A stretch of 12,685 nt of DNA from Gp13-AA77 sp036521995 (GCA_036521995.1 DATDGR010000055.1:1-12685); one strand, 5' to 3'; numbered from the stretch's first letter, positions 1 to 6,486 are shown. The notes: a model not told the origin generated them from the letters alone. Made by a program: numbers and translations.

Positions 1-1
1 A

Positions 2-1104
2 TTTTGTCGTAACACGGGCTATAACCGAAAGTACGCCATTCGTCTGCTGAACGGTCCTCGGCCTAACACCCGGCGGGAAGCCTCGAGACGTCGGCCTCGT
101 TCGCCGAGCTACGGCTCCGGGGTGATTGCCGTCCTGGGTGCGGTCTGGGAGTCGGCGGGTTATCCCTGCGCCGTGCGATTGAGGGCCCTGCTGCCTTTGT
201 GGATGCCCTGGGTGCGAAAACGCTTCTCCGGCCCAGCCAAGCGACCGAGAGCGGCGTGCTGGGCATCAGTGCGCGCCAGATGGACCGCCGGCTGCAAGAG
301 CGTAAGAAGCGGGTAAGCCACCGTCTCTACGGGCGAACTCGAACTAAGCCGGGTACGCTGCTGAAGCACCTGATTCCCCTGCGTACCGACCACTGGCAGG
401 TGAGAATGCCAGGCTTCGCCGAGGTGGATCTGGTTTCGCATTCGGGGAACTCGGCCAGCGGCGAGTTCGCTTATTCGCTCAATTTAACCGATGTCTACAC
501 GGGCTGGACCGAGACCCGTGCGATTCTGGGGAAGAGCCGCCAAGTGGTGTTGGACGCTTTGCAGGAGATTCAGCTGGCGCTCCCCTTCCCGTTGCTGGGC
601 ATCAACTCGGACAACGGCAGCGAGTTCATCAACTGGCACGTCGGCATATGGTGTGCGAGCCACGAGGTCCAGTTCACCCACAGCCGCCCTTACAAGAAAG
701 ACGACAACGCTTACATCGAGCAGAAGAACTGGACCCATGTCCGCAAGCTGATGGGTTGGGATCGCTACGACACCCCCGAGGCCGTGGAGGCCATGAATGA
801 TTTGTACCAAAATGAACTGCGTCTATGGCTCAATCTCTTTCAACCTTCGGCGAAGCTGATGAAGAAAGTGCGGGTGGGCTCGAAGCTGCGCCGGCGTTAC
901 GATCTGCCGCGTACGCCGCTGGATCGGCTGGTCGTGGAGTCCGCCGAGGGAGCCGCGGCCCATGCCCGTTGCACCGCACTGCTGAAGCTTCGTCAAGGCT
1001 TGGATCCCTTCGAGCTCAGCCGCCAAATCGATCGTAAACTGCAAGCGATTTACACTCTGGCGCACACGCGTCTGAGCCCGCGCGTTCCACCAAACGCTCA
1101 CTGA
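2..1104 (+). pseudogene. Frameshifted, 5'-truncated DDE transposase (integrase core)
   Basis: The gene would encode the enzyme that cuts and joins the IS ends. Reading begins in frame 2 at the window edge with a TGYNRKYAIRLL segment and continues through VRLRALLPLWMPWVRKRF (to about 226). Similarity then passes to frame 1 (LGISARQMDRRL and onward), which runs to the TGA at 1102-1104. The switch lies near 222-235 and fits a 1-base deletion. The catalytic core is intact in frame 1: Asp at 427-429 (EVDLV), Asp at 610-612 (NSDNGSEF) and Glu at 718-720 (YIEQKN), giving D-60-D-35-E as in retroviral integrases and IS3/IS481 transposases. The C-terminal part has the KTRVG-like and KRYD-like stretches I associate with this group (here KVRVGSK, RRRYDLPRTP). 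No canonical slippery heptamer was seen at the switch, so a dead gene or a sequencing error is preferred over programmed frameshifting. A GTG at 199 could start a truncated product, but that is unlikely to be functional. Confidence 0.75.
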
Positions 1105-1109
1105 GGGAG

Positions 1110-1133
1110 GGTTACATTTTAGATGGCTCAACA
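1110..1133 (+). repeat. Right-end direct repeat, copy 1
   Basis: The copy reads GGTTACATTTT followed by AGATGGCTCAACA and starts 5 bases after the transposase stop. It matches the copy at 1145-1169 at GGTTACATT and in a spaced A-ATG-CT--ACA block. A tandem pair like this at an IS end is most simply read as two transposase-binding sites. Confidence 0.55.
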
Positions 1134-1144
1134 GATCTGTCCCT

Positions 1145-1169
1145 GGTTACATTCACAAATGACTTGACA
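1145..1169 (+). repeat. Right-end direct repeat, copy 2 (probable IS terminus)
   Basis: The copy reads GGTTACATTCAC followed by AAATGACTTGACA and has the same orientation as copy 1, 35 bases downstream. It ends in TTGACA, which also resembles a -35 box. No suitable -10 lies 16-18 bases further on, so the promoter reading was not adopted. Confidence 0.5.
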
Positions 1170-1236
1170 CGCCCCAAACGATCGCCGGGCCTTGGCTCGG
1201 TCTCCGGGCGGGCGCGATCGGCCAGCGCGGGGTGCA

Positions 1237-1266
1237 TTGGGCGCTTCCACGGGAACGTCTGATAAT
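1237..1266 (+). promoter_or_regulatory. Candidate sigma70 promoter upstream of recO
   Basis: A TTGGGC hexamer and a GATAAT hexamer are separated by 18 bases. The -10 matches 5 of 6 consensus positions and the -35 only 3 of 6. It would give a leader of roughly 215 bases before the recO ATG. This is weak support by eye only; the site closer to the gene at 1449-1457 competes with it. Confidence 0.25.
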
Positions 1267-1299
1267 ATTTTAGATGATCAAGCCGAGTTAACATAAGTT

Positions 1300-1314
1300 G
1301 ATTCGGACCGAATC
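1300..1314. repeat. 15-bp odd-centred palindrome
   Basis: GATTCGG-A-CCGAATC has two perfect 7-base arms around a single base. It lies in the recO leader, downstream of the candidate promoter at 1237-1266. It could be an operator half-site pair or a very tight hairpin; nothing in the sequence says which. Confidence 0.4.
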
Positions 1315-1448
1315 CGCCGTTTGCCCAAAGGGCTCGGTAAAAAAGCCTGGTCCACAGATTTCCAGATTCTCCCCTGTGTATGTTGCGTCGAAAGCAGTCC
1401 GTGTGACCTGCGGATTCAACGCTCCTGCCGTCGACGGCTGCGATCTGG

Positions 1449-1457
1449 TGTGATAAG
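1449..1457 (+). promoter_or_regulatory. Candidate extended -10 for recO
   Basis: TG-T-GATAAG matches the extended -10 pattern TGnTATAAT at TG and at four of the six hexamer bases. Transcription would begin near 1464, putting the palindrome 1465-1484 at the very 5' end of the message and the ATG about 25 bases in. No -35 at normal spacing was found. Confidence 0.3.
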
Positions 1458-1464
1458 TTCTAGC

Positions 1465-1484
1465 ATTGTCGGCGCGCCGACATC
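1465..1484. repeat. Dispersed 20-bp palindromic repeat, copy A (recO)
   Basis: The copy reads ATTGTCGGCGCGCCGACATC, with a perfect inner palindrome at 1467-1482. It is one of three near-identical, same-orientation copies in the window (others at 6351-6370 and 10373-10392), all between genes. This one ends 4 bases before the recO ATG, so it occupies the place where a Shine-Dalgarno would sit; none is present. Confidence 0.85.
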
Positions 1485-1488
1485 CGCG

Positions 1489-2343
1489 ATGCCCTTGATC
1501 GAAACCGAAGCTATCGTGCTAAGAACGTATCGGTTGGGCGAGGCCGACAAGATCGTTTCGCTCTTTACCAGGCAGATGGGCCGCGTGCGGGCAGTAGCTT
1601 CGGGGGCGCAGCGCACGAAGTCGCGCTATGGCGGGACGCTCGAGTCCCTCGGCTACGTCCGGCTCTGGCTTTACGAACGCGAGAACAGGGACCTGGGTCG
1701 GCTGAACTCGGTCGAGATCATCGAGTCCTTCTTCGACATGCAGAAGGACTATTCCTCGCACCTGGCGGCCCAGTATCTAGTTGAGGTGGCGGAGCTGCTG
1801 CTTCCTGAGAGGGAAGTCAACGATCGCGTCTTCCGCCTGATGCTGGCGGTCCTGAGGGGGCTCAAACGCGGCCTGCGCCCCAACAGTCAGGCCGGTGCGG
1901 GCCCGCTGGATGAGCCTGAGGACGGGGATGGCAAGGATAAGGCAGAAAATAGGCTCGAGCCCGTTACCGCACCGGGTGGCGGAATCGAGCGGCCGCTGCT
2001 CTATTTTGATTACTGGTTCCTGCGGGTGGCCGGGGTGATGCCCGATCTCGAGCACTGCGCATCCTGCGGCCGTCGCCTGATTGATGCCTTCTACGGCCCA
2101 AGCTCCGACGGCTTGGTTTGCGCGGTCTGCCGCACCTCCGCGTCTCCGCGTAAGCTGGGACCGGATGCGCTGGCGGTTGCTGGCTCGCTGCGCGAGTCTT
2201 CCCCGGACTCCTGGTTTGCGATGAGGCGGCCCGGTGGTCCGGTGCGCGACCTCCGGCGATTCTTGGAAAACCTGATTGAGTTTCACGCCGAGCGGAAGCT
2301 GATCACACGTGAATTGCTGGAGCAAGATTCTGGTCTTCTCTAG
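1489..2343 (+). CDS. recO: DNA repair protein RecO
   Basis: RecO mediates RecF-pathway gap repair: it helps displace SSB, load RecA and anneal strands, with RecR and RecF. The product is 284 aa, somewhat longer than the usual 240-260. The N-terminal OB-fold begins at once with PLIETEAIVLRTYRLGEADKI and SLFTRQMGRVRAVASGA (about 1-80). A helical domain follows, then a C4 zinc-binding motif with Cys190, Cys193, Cys211 and Cys214, and a C-terminal helical end (RRFLENLIEFH). ATG 1489 was chosen because family similarity starts there; the frame is open back to a TTG at 1321, but the extra 56 residues are arginine/cysteine-rich and unlike RecO. No Shine-Dalgarno precedes the ATG; a palindromic repeat lies there instead. 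Residues about 130-165 form an acidic, Gly/Pro-rich insertion before the conserved FDYWFLRVAGVMPDL segment, probably a disordered loop. Confidence 0.92.
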   Translation: MPLIETEAIVLRTYRLGEADKIVSLFTRQMGRVRAVASGAQRTKSRYGGTLESLGYVRLWLYERENRDLGRLNSVEIIESFFDMQKDYSSHLAAQYLVEVAELLLPEREVNDRVFRLMLAVLRGLKRGLRPNSQAGAGPLDEPEDGDGKDKAENRLEPVTAPGGGIERPLLYFDYWFLRVAGVMPDLEHCASCGRRLIDAFYGPSSDGLVCAVCRTSASPRKLGPDALAVAGSLRESSPDSWFAMRRPGGPVRDLRRFLENLIEFHAERKLITRELLEQDSGLL

Positions 2344-2526
2344 GGCATCCCAGACTATCACCTTGCCCAATACCATCGAGTTGTGTCATTGTAATCCATG
2401 CGAGGAATAGGCCCGTTGATTTGTCTTATGTTTTACTTCAGACTTTTGTTGCTATCTATTTAAAATTAAAGAGATGATATCTTATTGGTAGGCCTTAGCG
2501 AAGGCGAAGAACGGACCTCAGTTCCT
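2344..2526. other. AT-rich intergenic patch after recO
   Basis: This is the most AT-rich stretch of the window (about 2430-2490, with runs such as CTATTTAAAATTAAAGAG), in contrast to the GC-rich genes on either side. It contains several -10-like hexamers (TCTATT, TAAAAT, TATCTT) but no pair with a convincing -35 at 16-18 bases. It may carry a promoter for the downstream remnant or for glyQ. No terminator hairpin with a T-run was seen after recO. Confidence 0.35.
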
Positions 2527-2991
2527 ATGGGGTACTTCAGGACGGTTGTGGTTCCGGCGCTAGTTGCATCCGTTGTCGCCTTTTTGCCTTTTTTATGAGG
2601 GCGCGGACGAAAAGGCTCGGTTGGCCGCCGATAGTCGGATCCCGGCTGACGAGTATTACGATTGTGCTGCTTGTGGGTCTGATCGTCATCTTTGTGCGAG
2701 AAGGCCGTGCTCCCCGGTCACGTTACCTCCGGGCGGGAGGCTGGTTTGTCGTACTTGCCGCATGGTGTCAGGCTCTCGTGATTCCAGAAATCCTGACCAC
2801 CGCCCGCACCGGCGCGACAACCTTAGTACGAAGAAATGATGGGGGCCCATCGGACGCTTCCCGCTGCCCAGCACGCTTGGGCGCACGTTGCGGGCTTTCT
2901 CGTGTAGGCTGCTGTGGGGCTGATCGTGGGTGGGCTTGTGTATTTGGGAGCAAGGCAGGGCCGCCGTTCCAGCCCAGCAACGACCGAGTGA
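2527..2991 (+). pseudogene. Probable decayed small membrane-protein gene
   Basis: I do not recognise the family. Three hydrophobic segments sit in the same direction but in different frames. Frame 1 from ATG 2527 gives MGYFRTVVVPALVASVVAFL, then a TGA at 2596-2598. Frame 0 from ATG 2595 gives ITIVLLVGLIVIFV and, further on, GGWFVVLAAWCQALVIPEIL (two helices). Frame 1 again, from about 2836, gives HVAGFLV, a TAG at 2905-2907, then AAVGLIVGGLVYLGARQG and a TGA at 2989-2991. The first frame change is at a T6 run (2589-2594), a classic slip site, and the TAG is one base from TGG. The simplest reading is a three- or four-helix membrane protein broken by two frameshifts and a stop. The frame-0 segment alone (2595-3038, 147 aa, overlapping the glyQ start) is the alternative as a live gene, but its last 60 residues are Cys/Arg-rich and look non-coding. 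Confidence 0.4.
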
Positions 2992-3024
2992 CGTCGCAGT
3001 GCGTCGTTGCAGAGATGATTAGGC

Positions 3025-3954
3025 ATGCCGGTCGCTAACTTTCAAGACATGATCATCGAGTTGATCCGATTCTGGGCTCGCCAGGGCTGTGTGATCGCCT
3101 TGCCTTATGACCTTGAAGTGGGCGCCGGCACCATGTGCCCGGAGACGTTTCTGCGCGTGCTCGGTCCCGACCCCTGGAAAGTGGCCTACGTCCAGCCGTC
3201 GCGCCGTCCGGCTGACGGACGCTATGGTGAGAATCCCAACCGCCTGCTCAAACACACCCAGATGCAGGTGATTCTGAAGCCGCCTCCAGCTGACGTCCAA
3301 GACGTCTATCTGCGCAGCCTGGGAGGCCTGGGCATCCGGTTGCGCGACCATGACATCCGTTTCGAGGAAGACAACTGGGAGGCCCCAACCCTCGGTGCCT
3401 GGGGGATCGGCTGGCAGGTAATGCTCGACGGACTCGAGATCACCCAGTTCACCTACTTCCAGCAGTGTGGCGGTCTAGATCTTTCGCCGATCAGCGCCGA
3501 GATCACCTATGGTCTGGAACGTATCGCGGCCTTCCTGCAGAATGTTCAATCAGTTTATGAGATCAAGTGGAGTAACAATAAGACCTACAGAGACTTAAGA
3601 TTTGAAGAAGAAGTTGAGCTTTCGGTCTACGATTTCGAGGCTGCCTCGCCCGAAGTTTGTCGCACACTACTTGATGCCTACGAGGGCGAGGCCCTGAGAT
3701 TGCTCGGTTCCTACCGGGACCTCAAGTCCGTTGCATCGCTCAGACGGTTCCCTTTACGTAAAGCTTACGAACTTTGCCTCAAGTGCTCGCACCTGTTCAA
3801 CATTCTCGACGCGCGGGGTGCAATCAGCGTTACCGAGCGTGTGGCTTTGATCGCCCGCATCCGTAAGATGGCGGTGGAGGTGGCGAGAATCTATGTCGAC
3901 CGTATGAAGCCGGAACCCGCCGAGACAATGGCGCGGGAGGTCCAGCCGGCATGA
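3025..3954 (+). CDS. glyQ: Glycine--tRNA ligase, alpha subunit
   Basis: This is the catalytic subunit of the bacterial alpha2beta2 glycyl-tRNA synthetase (class II), which activates glycine with ATP and charges tRNA-Gly in the cytoplasm. The 309 aa match the usual size of about 300. Family hallmarks run in order: FQDMIIELIRFWARQGCVI at the N-terminus, AYVQPSRRPADGRYGENPNR (about 53-72), HDIRFEEDNWEAPTLGAWG, GLEITQFTYFQQCGGLDL, and the motif-3-like ITYGLERIAAFLQ. Near the C-terminus are FNILDARGAISVTERVALI and a helical end. ATG 3025 puts the FQDMI segment at the correct distance; its SD is poor (an AGAGA-like stretch only). The last four bases overlap the glyS start (ATGA), so the two subunits are translationally coupled. 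No T-box-like leader was found upstream. Confidence 0.97.
   Translation: MPVANFQDMIIELIRFWARQGCVIALPYDLEVGAGTMCPETFLRVLGPDPWKVAYVQPSRRPADGRYGENPNRLLKHTQMQVILKPPPADVQDVYLRSLGGLGIRLRDHDIRFEEDNWEAPTLGAWGIGWQVMLDGLEITQFTYFQQCGGLDLSPISAEITYGLERIAAFLQNVQSVYEIKWSNNKTYRDLRFEEEVELSVYDFEAASPEVCRTLLDAYEGEALRLLGSYRDLKSVASLRRFPLRKAYELCLKCSHLFNILDARGAISVTERVALIARIRKMAVEVARIYVDRMKPEPAETMAREVQPA
3934..3939 (+). promoter_or_regulatory. Shine-Dalgarno for glyS inside glyQ
   Basis: A GGGAGG-type purine block lies within the glyQ 3' end about 10-12 bases before the glyS ATG at 3951. Together with the ATGA overlap it supports coupled translation of the two subunits and fixes the glyS start. Confidence 0.5.
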
Positions 3955-6272
3955 GCGAGGCCACCCTTCCACTACTCATCGAAGTCGGCTGTGAGGAAAT
4001 TCCAGCGCGGTTTCTGCCCGACGGTGAGAAGAAGTTTGGCGAGCGTCTGCTGGGGGCGCTCTACGATTCCCGCCTCATTCCTGCCGACCTCGGGTCCGTT
4101 CGCGAACCGCGCCTGAAGACCTACTCGACTCCACGCAGGATCGTCGCTTACGTGCCCGCGCTGCTCGAGAGCCAGCCGGATCTCGTCGAGGAGGTTACGG
4201 GCCCACCCGCCAAAATTGCCTTCGACGCCGAGGGCAAGCCCACCCGCGCTGCCGAGAGCTTCGCCGCCAAGAATGGCGTTAGAGTTGAAGAATTACTTCA
4301 AATCGAGACTCCTAAGGGTTTGTACGTAAGCGCCAAGAGGACAACCATTGGCTTGGCGGCTCTTGAAGTCCTGACCACCATTCTGCCACAGGTGATTAAG
4401 GCGGCCACCTTCCCGAAGAGCATGATCTGGGAGGGCGACCGTGTGAGGTTCGTCCGGCCGATCCGCTGGCTCGTGGCGCTACTTGGAGAAGGGGAGAGGG
4501 CGCAGATTGTTCCGTTTGAAGTAGCGGGGGTGAGGTCAGGAAGCCTGACGTTTCGACACCGCCTAACTCGCAAGCCTGAAGCGGCCGTGATCGGATTCAA
4601 GGATTACACCAGCAAACTTCGGCGCGGCCACGTTGAGATTGATGGCGAAAAACGACGCAAGCGAATCCGAAGAGACATTAAAGCTCTACTCGAGGTTGAG
4701 GCCGGGCGAGCGTCTGAGCTCACCCTGACCGGAAGTGGGGCCGTTCCACAGACCAATGGAGACGACGGCCTCGCCACCGCGGCGATTCGTCCGAGGCTGA
4801 TCAACGATCCGGCGCTGGAAGACTGGATTGTTACGTCCACGGAGTGGCCGCGGCCGATCCTGGGCAGCTTCCAGCCGCGATTCCTGGAGCTCCCCCGCGA
4901 GATCCTGATTACGGTCATGCGAGGCCATCAAAAATACTTTGCGGTCGAGTTGGCTGGCGGCCCCGCCGCGTCAGTTGCATCTGAGTCCACGCTCGCACCT
5001 CAGTTCGTTACCGTGCTGAACGTCCCCGGCGATCCCCAGGGCATCATCCGTCGCGGCCACGAGCGCGTGCTGACGGCGAGACTTGAGGACGCCAAGTTCT
5101 TTTGGCACGCCGACCAGAAGATTCTGCTGCGAGACCGCGTTTCAATCTTGGACCGCGTCACTTATCATGAAAAGCTTGGCAGCTATACCGATAAGATTAT
5201 CCGCATGAGTGCTATAGCCGAATATATTTGTGCTGAACTTGAAAAGCCTGGGAAGGCTCGTGGAGGGGAGCAAGCACGCGCACTGAGGGCGATCAAGCTG
5301 TGCAAATGCGACCTCACCACCCAGATGGTGCAGGAGTTCACCGAGCTGCAGGGCATAGTTGGCGGCCTGTATGCCAAGGCTCAAGGCGAACGCGAAGAGG
5401 TGTGGCAGGCCATTTACGATCAGTATAGGCCGATCAACTTGGAAGACGAGCGCCCGCGTTCCGCTGTGGGTGCCGTCGTCTCGCTGGCCGACAAGCTGGA
5501 CGCCGTTGTGGCGGGTTTCTCCGTCGGGCTCGAGCCGACGGGTTCCAGCGACCCGTTCGGTCTGCGGAGGGCCGGGAATGGGATTGTGAAGATCGCCATC
5601 GAGGCTGCCCCTGGGCTCGATCTTTACCGTGTGGCGAGCAACGCGCACCAGCGGCTTCAGCAGAAGCTATCGGAGCCGGCGGCTGGCGGCTGGGGGCACC
5701 TCGAGAGTTTCTTCTCCGAGCGCCTCGCGTTCTACCTCGACACTGTAGTCGGTCTGAAATACGACACGGTTCGAGCGGTCCTGAGTCCGCAGGTGCATGA
5801 CAGTTGGAACGTGCCTTCGAGGGCTTTGGAGCGGGCTCAGGCCCTCCATGCCACGCGCGACTTGGCGGACTTCCAATCCCTCGCGGCCGCCGCGAAACGC
5901 ACGCGCAATATTCTCACCAAGTCAGCGAAGCCCCAGGATTTCGCCGCCGTGCTTCAGGTGGACCCGGCGCTTTTTAAGGCTCCGGAGGAGCGTGAGCTCT
6001 ACAACGCCTACGAAGGTGCCCAGTCGGCCCTCGCCGTTCTTGAGGCAAATTCTGACTATGCCGGAGCCTTCCGCCGTCTGGCGCAGCTGCGGCCGGCCGT
6101 TGATCAGTTTTTTGACAAAGTGATGGTCATGGACGAGGATCGCGCAGTGCGCGCCAACCGCCTGCAGCTGCTCACTGACCTAGACTCGTTGGCTTTCCGG
6201 CGGTTCGCGGATATCTCCGAAATCGAACCTGGGGTGGGGGGTCCGCCTCAGGATCAAGTTGGGACCCGCTGA
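3951..6272 (+). CDS. glyS: Glycine--tRNA ligase, beta subunit
   Basis: This subunit partners GlyQ, binding tRNA-Gly and completing the alpha2beta2 enzyme. At 773 aa it is clearly longer than the roughly 690 typical of the family. Conserved blocks in order: LLIEVGCEEIPARFL (8-22), TYSTPRRIVAYV (58-68), EVTGPPAKIAFDAEGKPTRA (81-100), VRFVRPIRWLVALLGE (165-180), FRHR (201-204), EILITVMRGHQKYF (317-330), DAKFFWHAD (380-388), KLGSYTDKI (408-416), the HD-like KCDLTTQMVQEFTELQGIVGG (452-472) and SSDPFGLRRAGNGI (532-545). A DALR-like helical C-terminus follows, ending RANRLQLLTDLDSLAFRRFADI. The additional length includes low-complexity stretches at about 253-285 and 334-350, between conserved blocks. 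The start overlaps the glyQ stop by four bases and has an SD. Confidence 0.96.
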   Translation: MSEATLPLLIEVGCEEIPARFLPDGEKKFGERLLGALYDSRLIPADLGSVREPRLKTYSTPRRIVAYVPALLESQPDLVEEVTGPPAKIAFDAEGKPTRAAESFAAKNGVRVEELLQIETPKGLYVSAKRTTIGLAALEVLTTILPQVIKAATFPKSMIWEGDRVRFVRPIRWLVALLGEGERAQIVPFEVAGVRSGSLTFRHRLTRKPEAAVIGFKDYTSKLRRGHVEIDGEKRRKRIRRDIKALLEVEAGRASELTLTGSGAVPQTNGDDGLATAAIRPRLINDPALEDWIVTSTEWPRPILGSFQPRFLELPREILITVMRGHQKYFAVELAGGPAASVASESTLAPQFVTVLNVPGDPQGIIRRGHERVLTARLEDAKFFWHADQKILLRDRVSILDRVTYHEKLGSYTDKIIRMSAIAEYICAELEKPGKARGGEQARALRAIKLCKCDLTTQMVQEFTELQGIVGGLYAKAQGEREEVWQAIYDQYRPINLEDERPRSAVGAVVSLADKLDAVVAGFSVGLEPTGSSDPFGLRRAGNGIVKIAIEAAPGLDLYRVASNAHQRLQQKLSEPAAGGWGHLESFFSERLAFYLDTVVGLKYDTVRAVLSPQVHDSWNVPSRALERAQALHATRDLADFQSLAAAAKRTRNILTKSAKPQDFAAVLQVDPALFKAPEERELYNAYEGAQSALAVLEANSDYAGAFRRLAQLRPAVDQFFDKVMVMDEDRAVRANRLQLLTDLDSLAFRRFADISEIEPGVGGPPQDQVGTR

Positions 6273-6277
6273 GGATC

Positions 6278-6300
6278 AAAGCCACGATGTGCTTTATTTT
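6278..6300 (+). terminator. Possible weak rho-independent terminator after glyS
   Basis: AAAGC(c)AC-GAT-GTGCTTT forms a 7-bp stem with one bulged base directly after the glyS stop, followed by ATTTT. The stem is AT-rich and the T-run short, so it would be a weak terminator at best. Confidence 0.3.
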
Positions 6301-6350
6301 CAGTAGGTATGATTAATTACTTGCTCCGGTCAGTGAGCCATGTGAACCGG

Positions 6351-6370
6351 ATTGTCGGCGCGTCGACATC
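6351..6370. repeat. Dispersed 20-bp palindromic repeat, copy B (ppdK)
   Basis: The copy reads ATTGTCGGCGCGTCGACATC. It differs from copy A by one base (C to T at 6363), which breaks one pair of the palindrome. It lies about 64 bases upstream of the candidate ppdK -10 and shares CATCCTCA at its 3' edge with copy C. Confidence 0.85.
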
Positions 6371-6433
6371 CTCAGTCGGTCTTTGGGCTTGGCTGACGGG
6401 ACTGCCAACATCTTTCAGCCCTTGCGAACCGGA

Positions 6434-6442
6434 TGCTATAAC
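6434..6442 (+). promoter_or_regulatory. Candidate extended -10 promoter of ppdK
   Basis: TGC-TATAAC matches the extended -10 consensus TGnTATAAT at all but the last base. It lies 44 bases before the ppdK ATG, which leaves a short leader containing the SD. A -35 is not convincing (TTTCAG at 6413-6418, 18-base spacing), as often found with extended -10 promoters. Confidence 0.45.
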
Positions 6443-6473
6443 CCGACAAGGGGAGCCGGAGAAGGAAAACTCA

Positions 6474-6481
6474 AAAAGGAG
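6474..6481 (+). promoter_or_regulatory. Shine-Dalgarno deciding the ppdK start
   Basis: AAAAGGAG ends five bases before ATG 6487. An in-frame GTG at 6481 uses the last G of this site as its own first base, so it cannot be served by it. ATG 6487 is therefore the start. Confidence 0.8.
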
Positions 6482-6486
6482 TGTCC

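Larger units (their letters stand above)
1..1169 (+). mobile_element. Right-hand part of an insertion sequence (DDE transposase type)
   Basis: The element comprises the broken transposase gene plus about 65 bases of non-coding right end. The left end and the transposase start are outside the window. The right end was placed at about 1169 because two related direct sites (1110-1133 and 1145-1169) follow the transposase stop and similarity then fades. The exact terminus and any target-site duplication cannot be set without the left end. A third, weaker match at 1261-1284 leaves open that the element reaches further toward recO. The type is a retroviral-integrase-like DDE element of the IS481/IS3 kind. 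This assignment comes from the catalytic spacing and remembered family motifs, not from a database search. Confidence 0.7.
1170..1488. other. Intergenic region between IS end and recO
   Basis: No gene was recognised in this 319-base stretch. It holds a possible sigma70-like promoter (TTGGGC at 1237-1242, 18-base spacer, GATAAT at 1261-1266), an ATTTTAGATG (1267-1276) identical to a piece of the IS right end at 1116-1125, an odd-centred palindrome GATTCGGACCGAATC (1300-1314), a short GCCC-AAA-GGGC hairpin (1323-1333), a possible extended -10 (1449-1457) and the palindrome at 1465-1484. The reading frame from 1321 continues into recO without a stop, but its upstream part has no RecO similarity. 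Confidence 0.5.

Noticed and set aside
215..223. Programmed -1 frameshift site in the transposase
   Set aside because: The local sequence CGAAAACGC does not form a canonical slippery heptamer in the incoming frame and no obvious downstream stimulatory hairpin was identified.
1321..1488. Upstream extension of RecO from a TTG start
   Set aside because: The 56 additional residues are Cys/Arg-rich, unlike any RecO N-terminus, and contain the translated palindrome; family similarity begins exactly at ATG 1489.
2344..3024. T-box or glycine riboswitch upstream of glyQ
   Set aside because: No T-box sequence, no antiterminator/terminator pair with a T-run and no tandem glycine aptamer pattern was seen; the region looks like a broken gene instead.
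2595..3038. Intact 147-residue membrane protein overlapping glyQ
   Set aside because: The first half has two good helices, but the last 60 residues are Cys/Arg-rich and run into glyQ, while hydrophobic coding signal continues in another frame. Treated as part of a decayed gene instead.
6481..6483. GTG start for ppdK
   Set aside because: Its first base is the last base of the AAAAGGAG Shine-Dalgarno, so ATG 6487 is the better-supported start.
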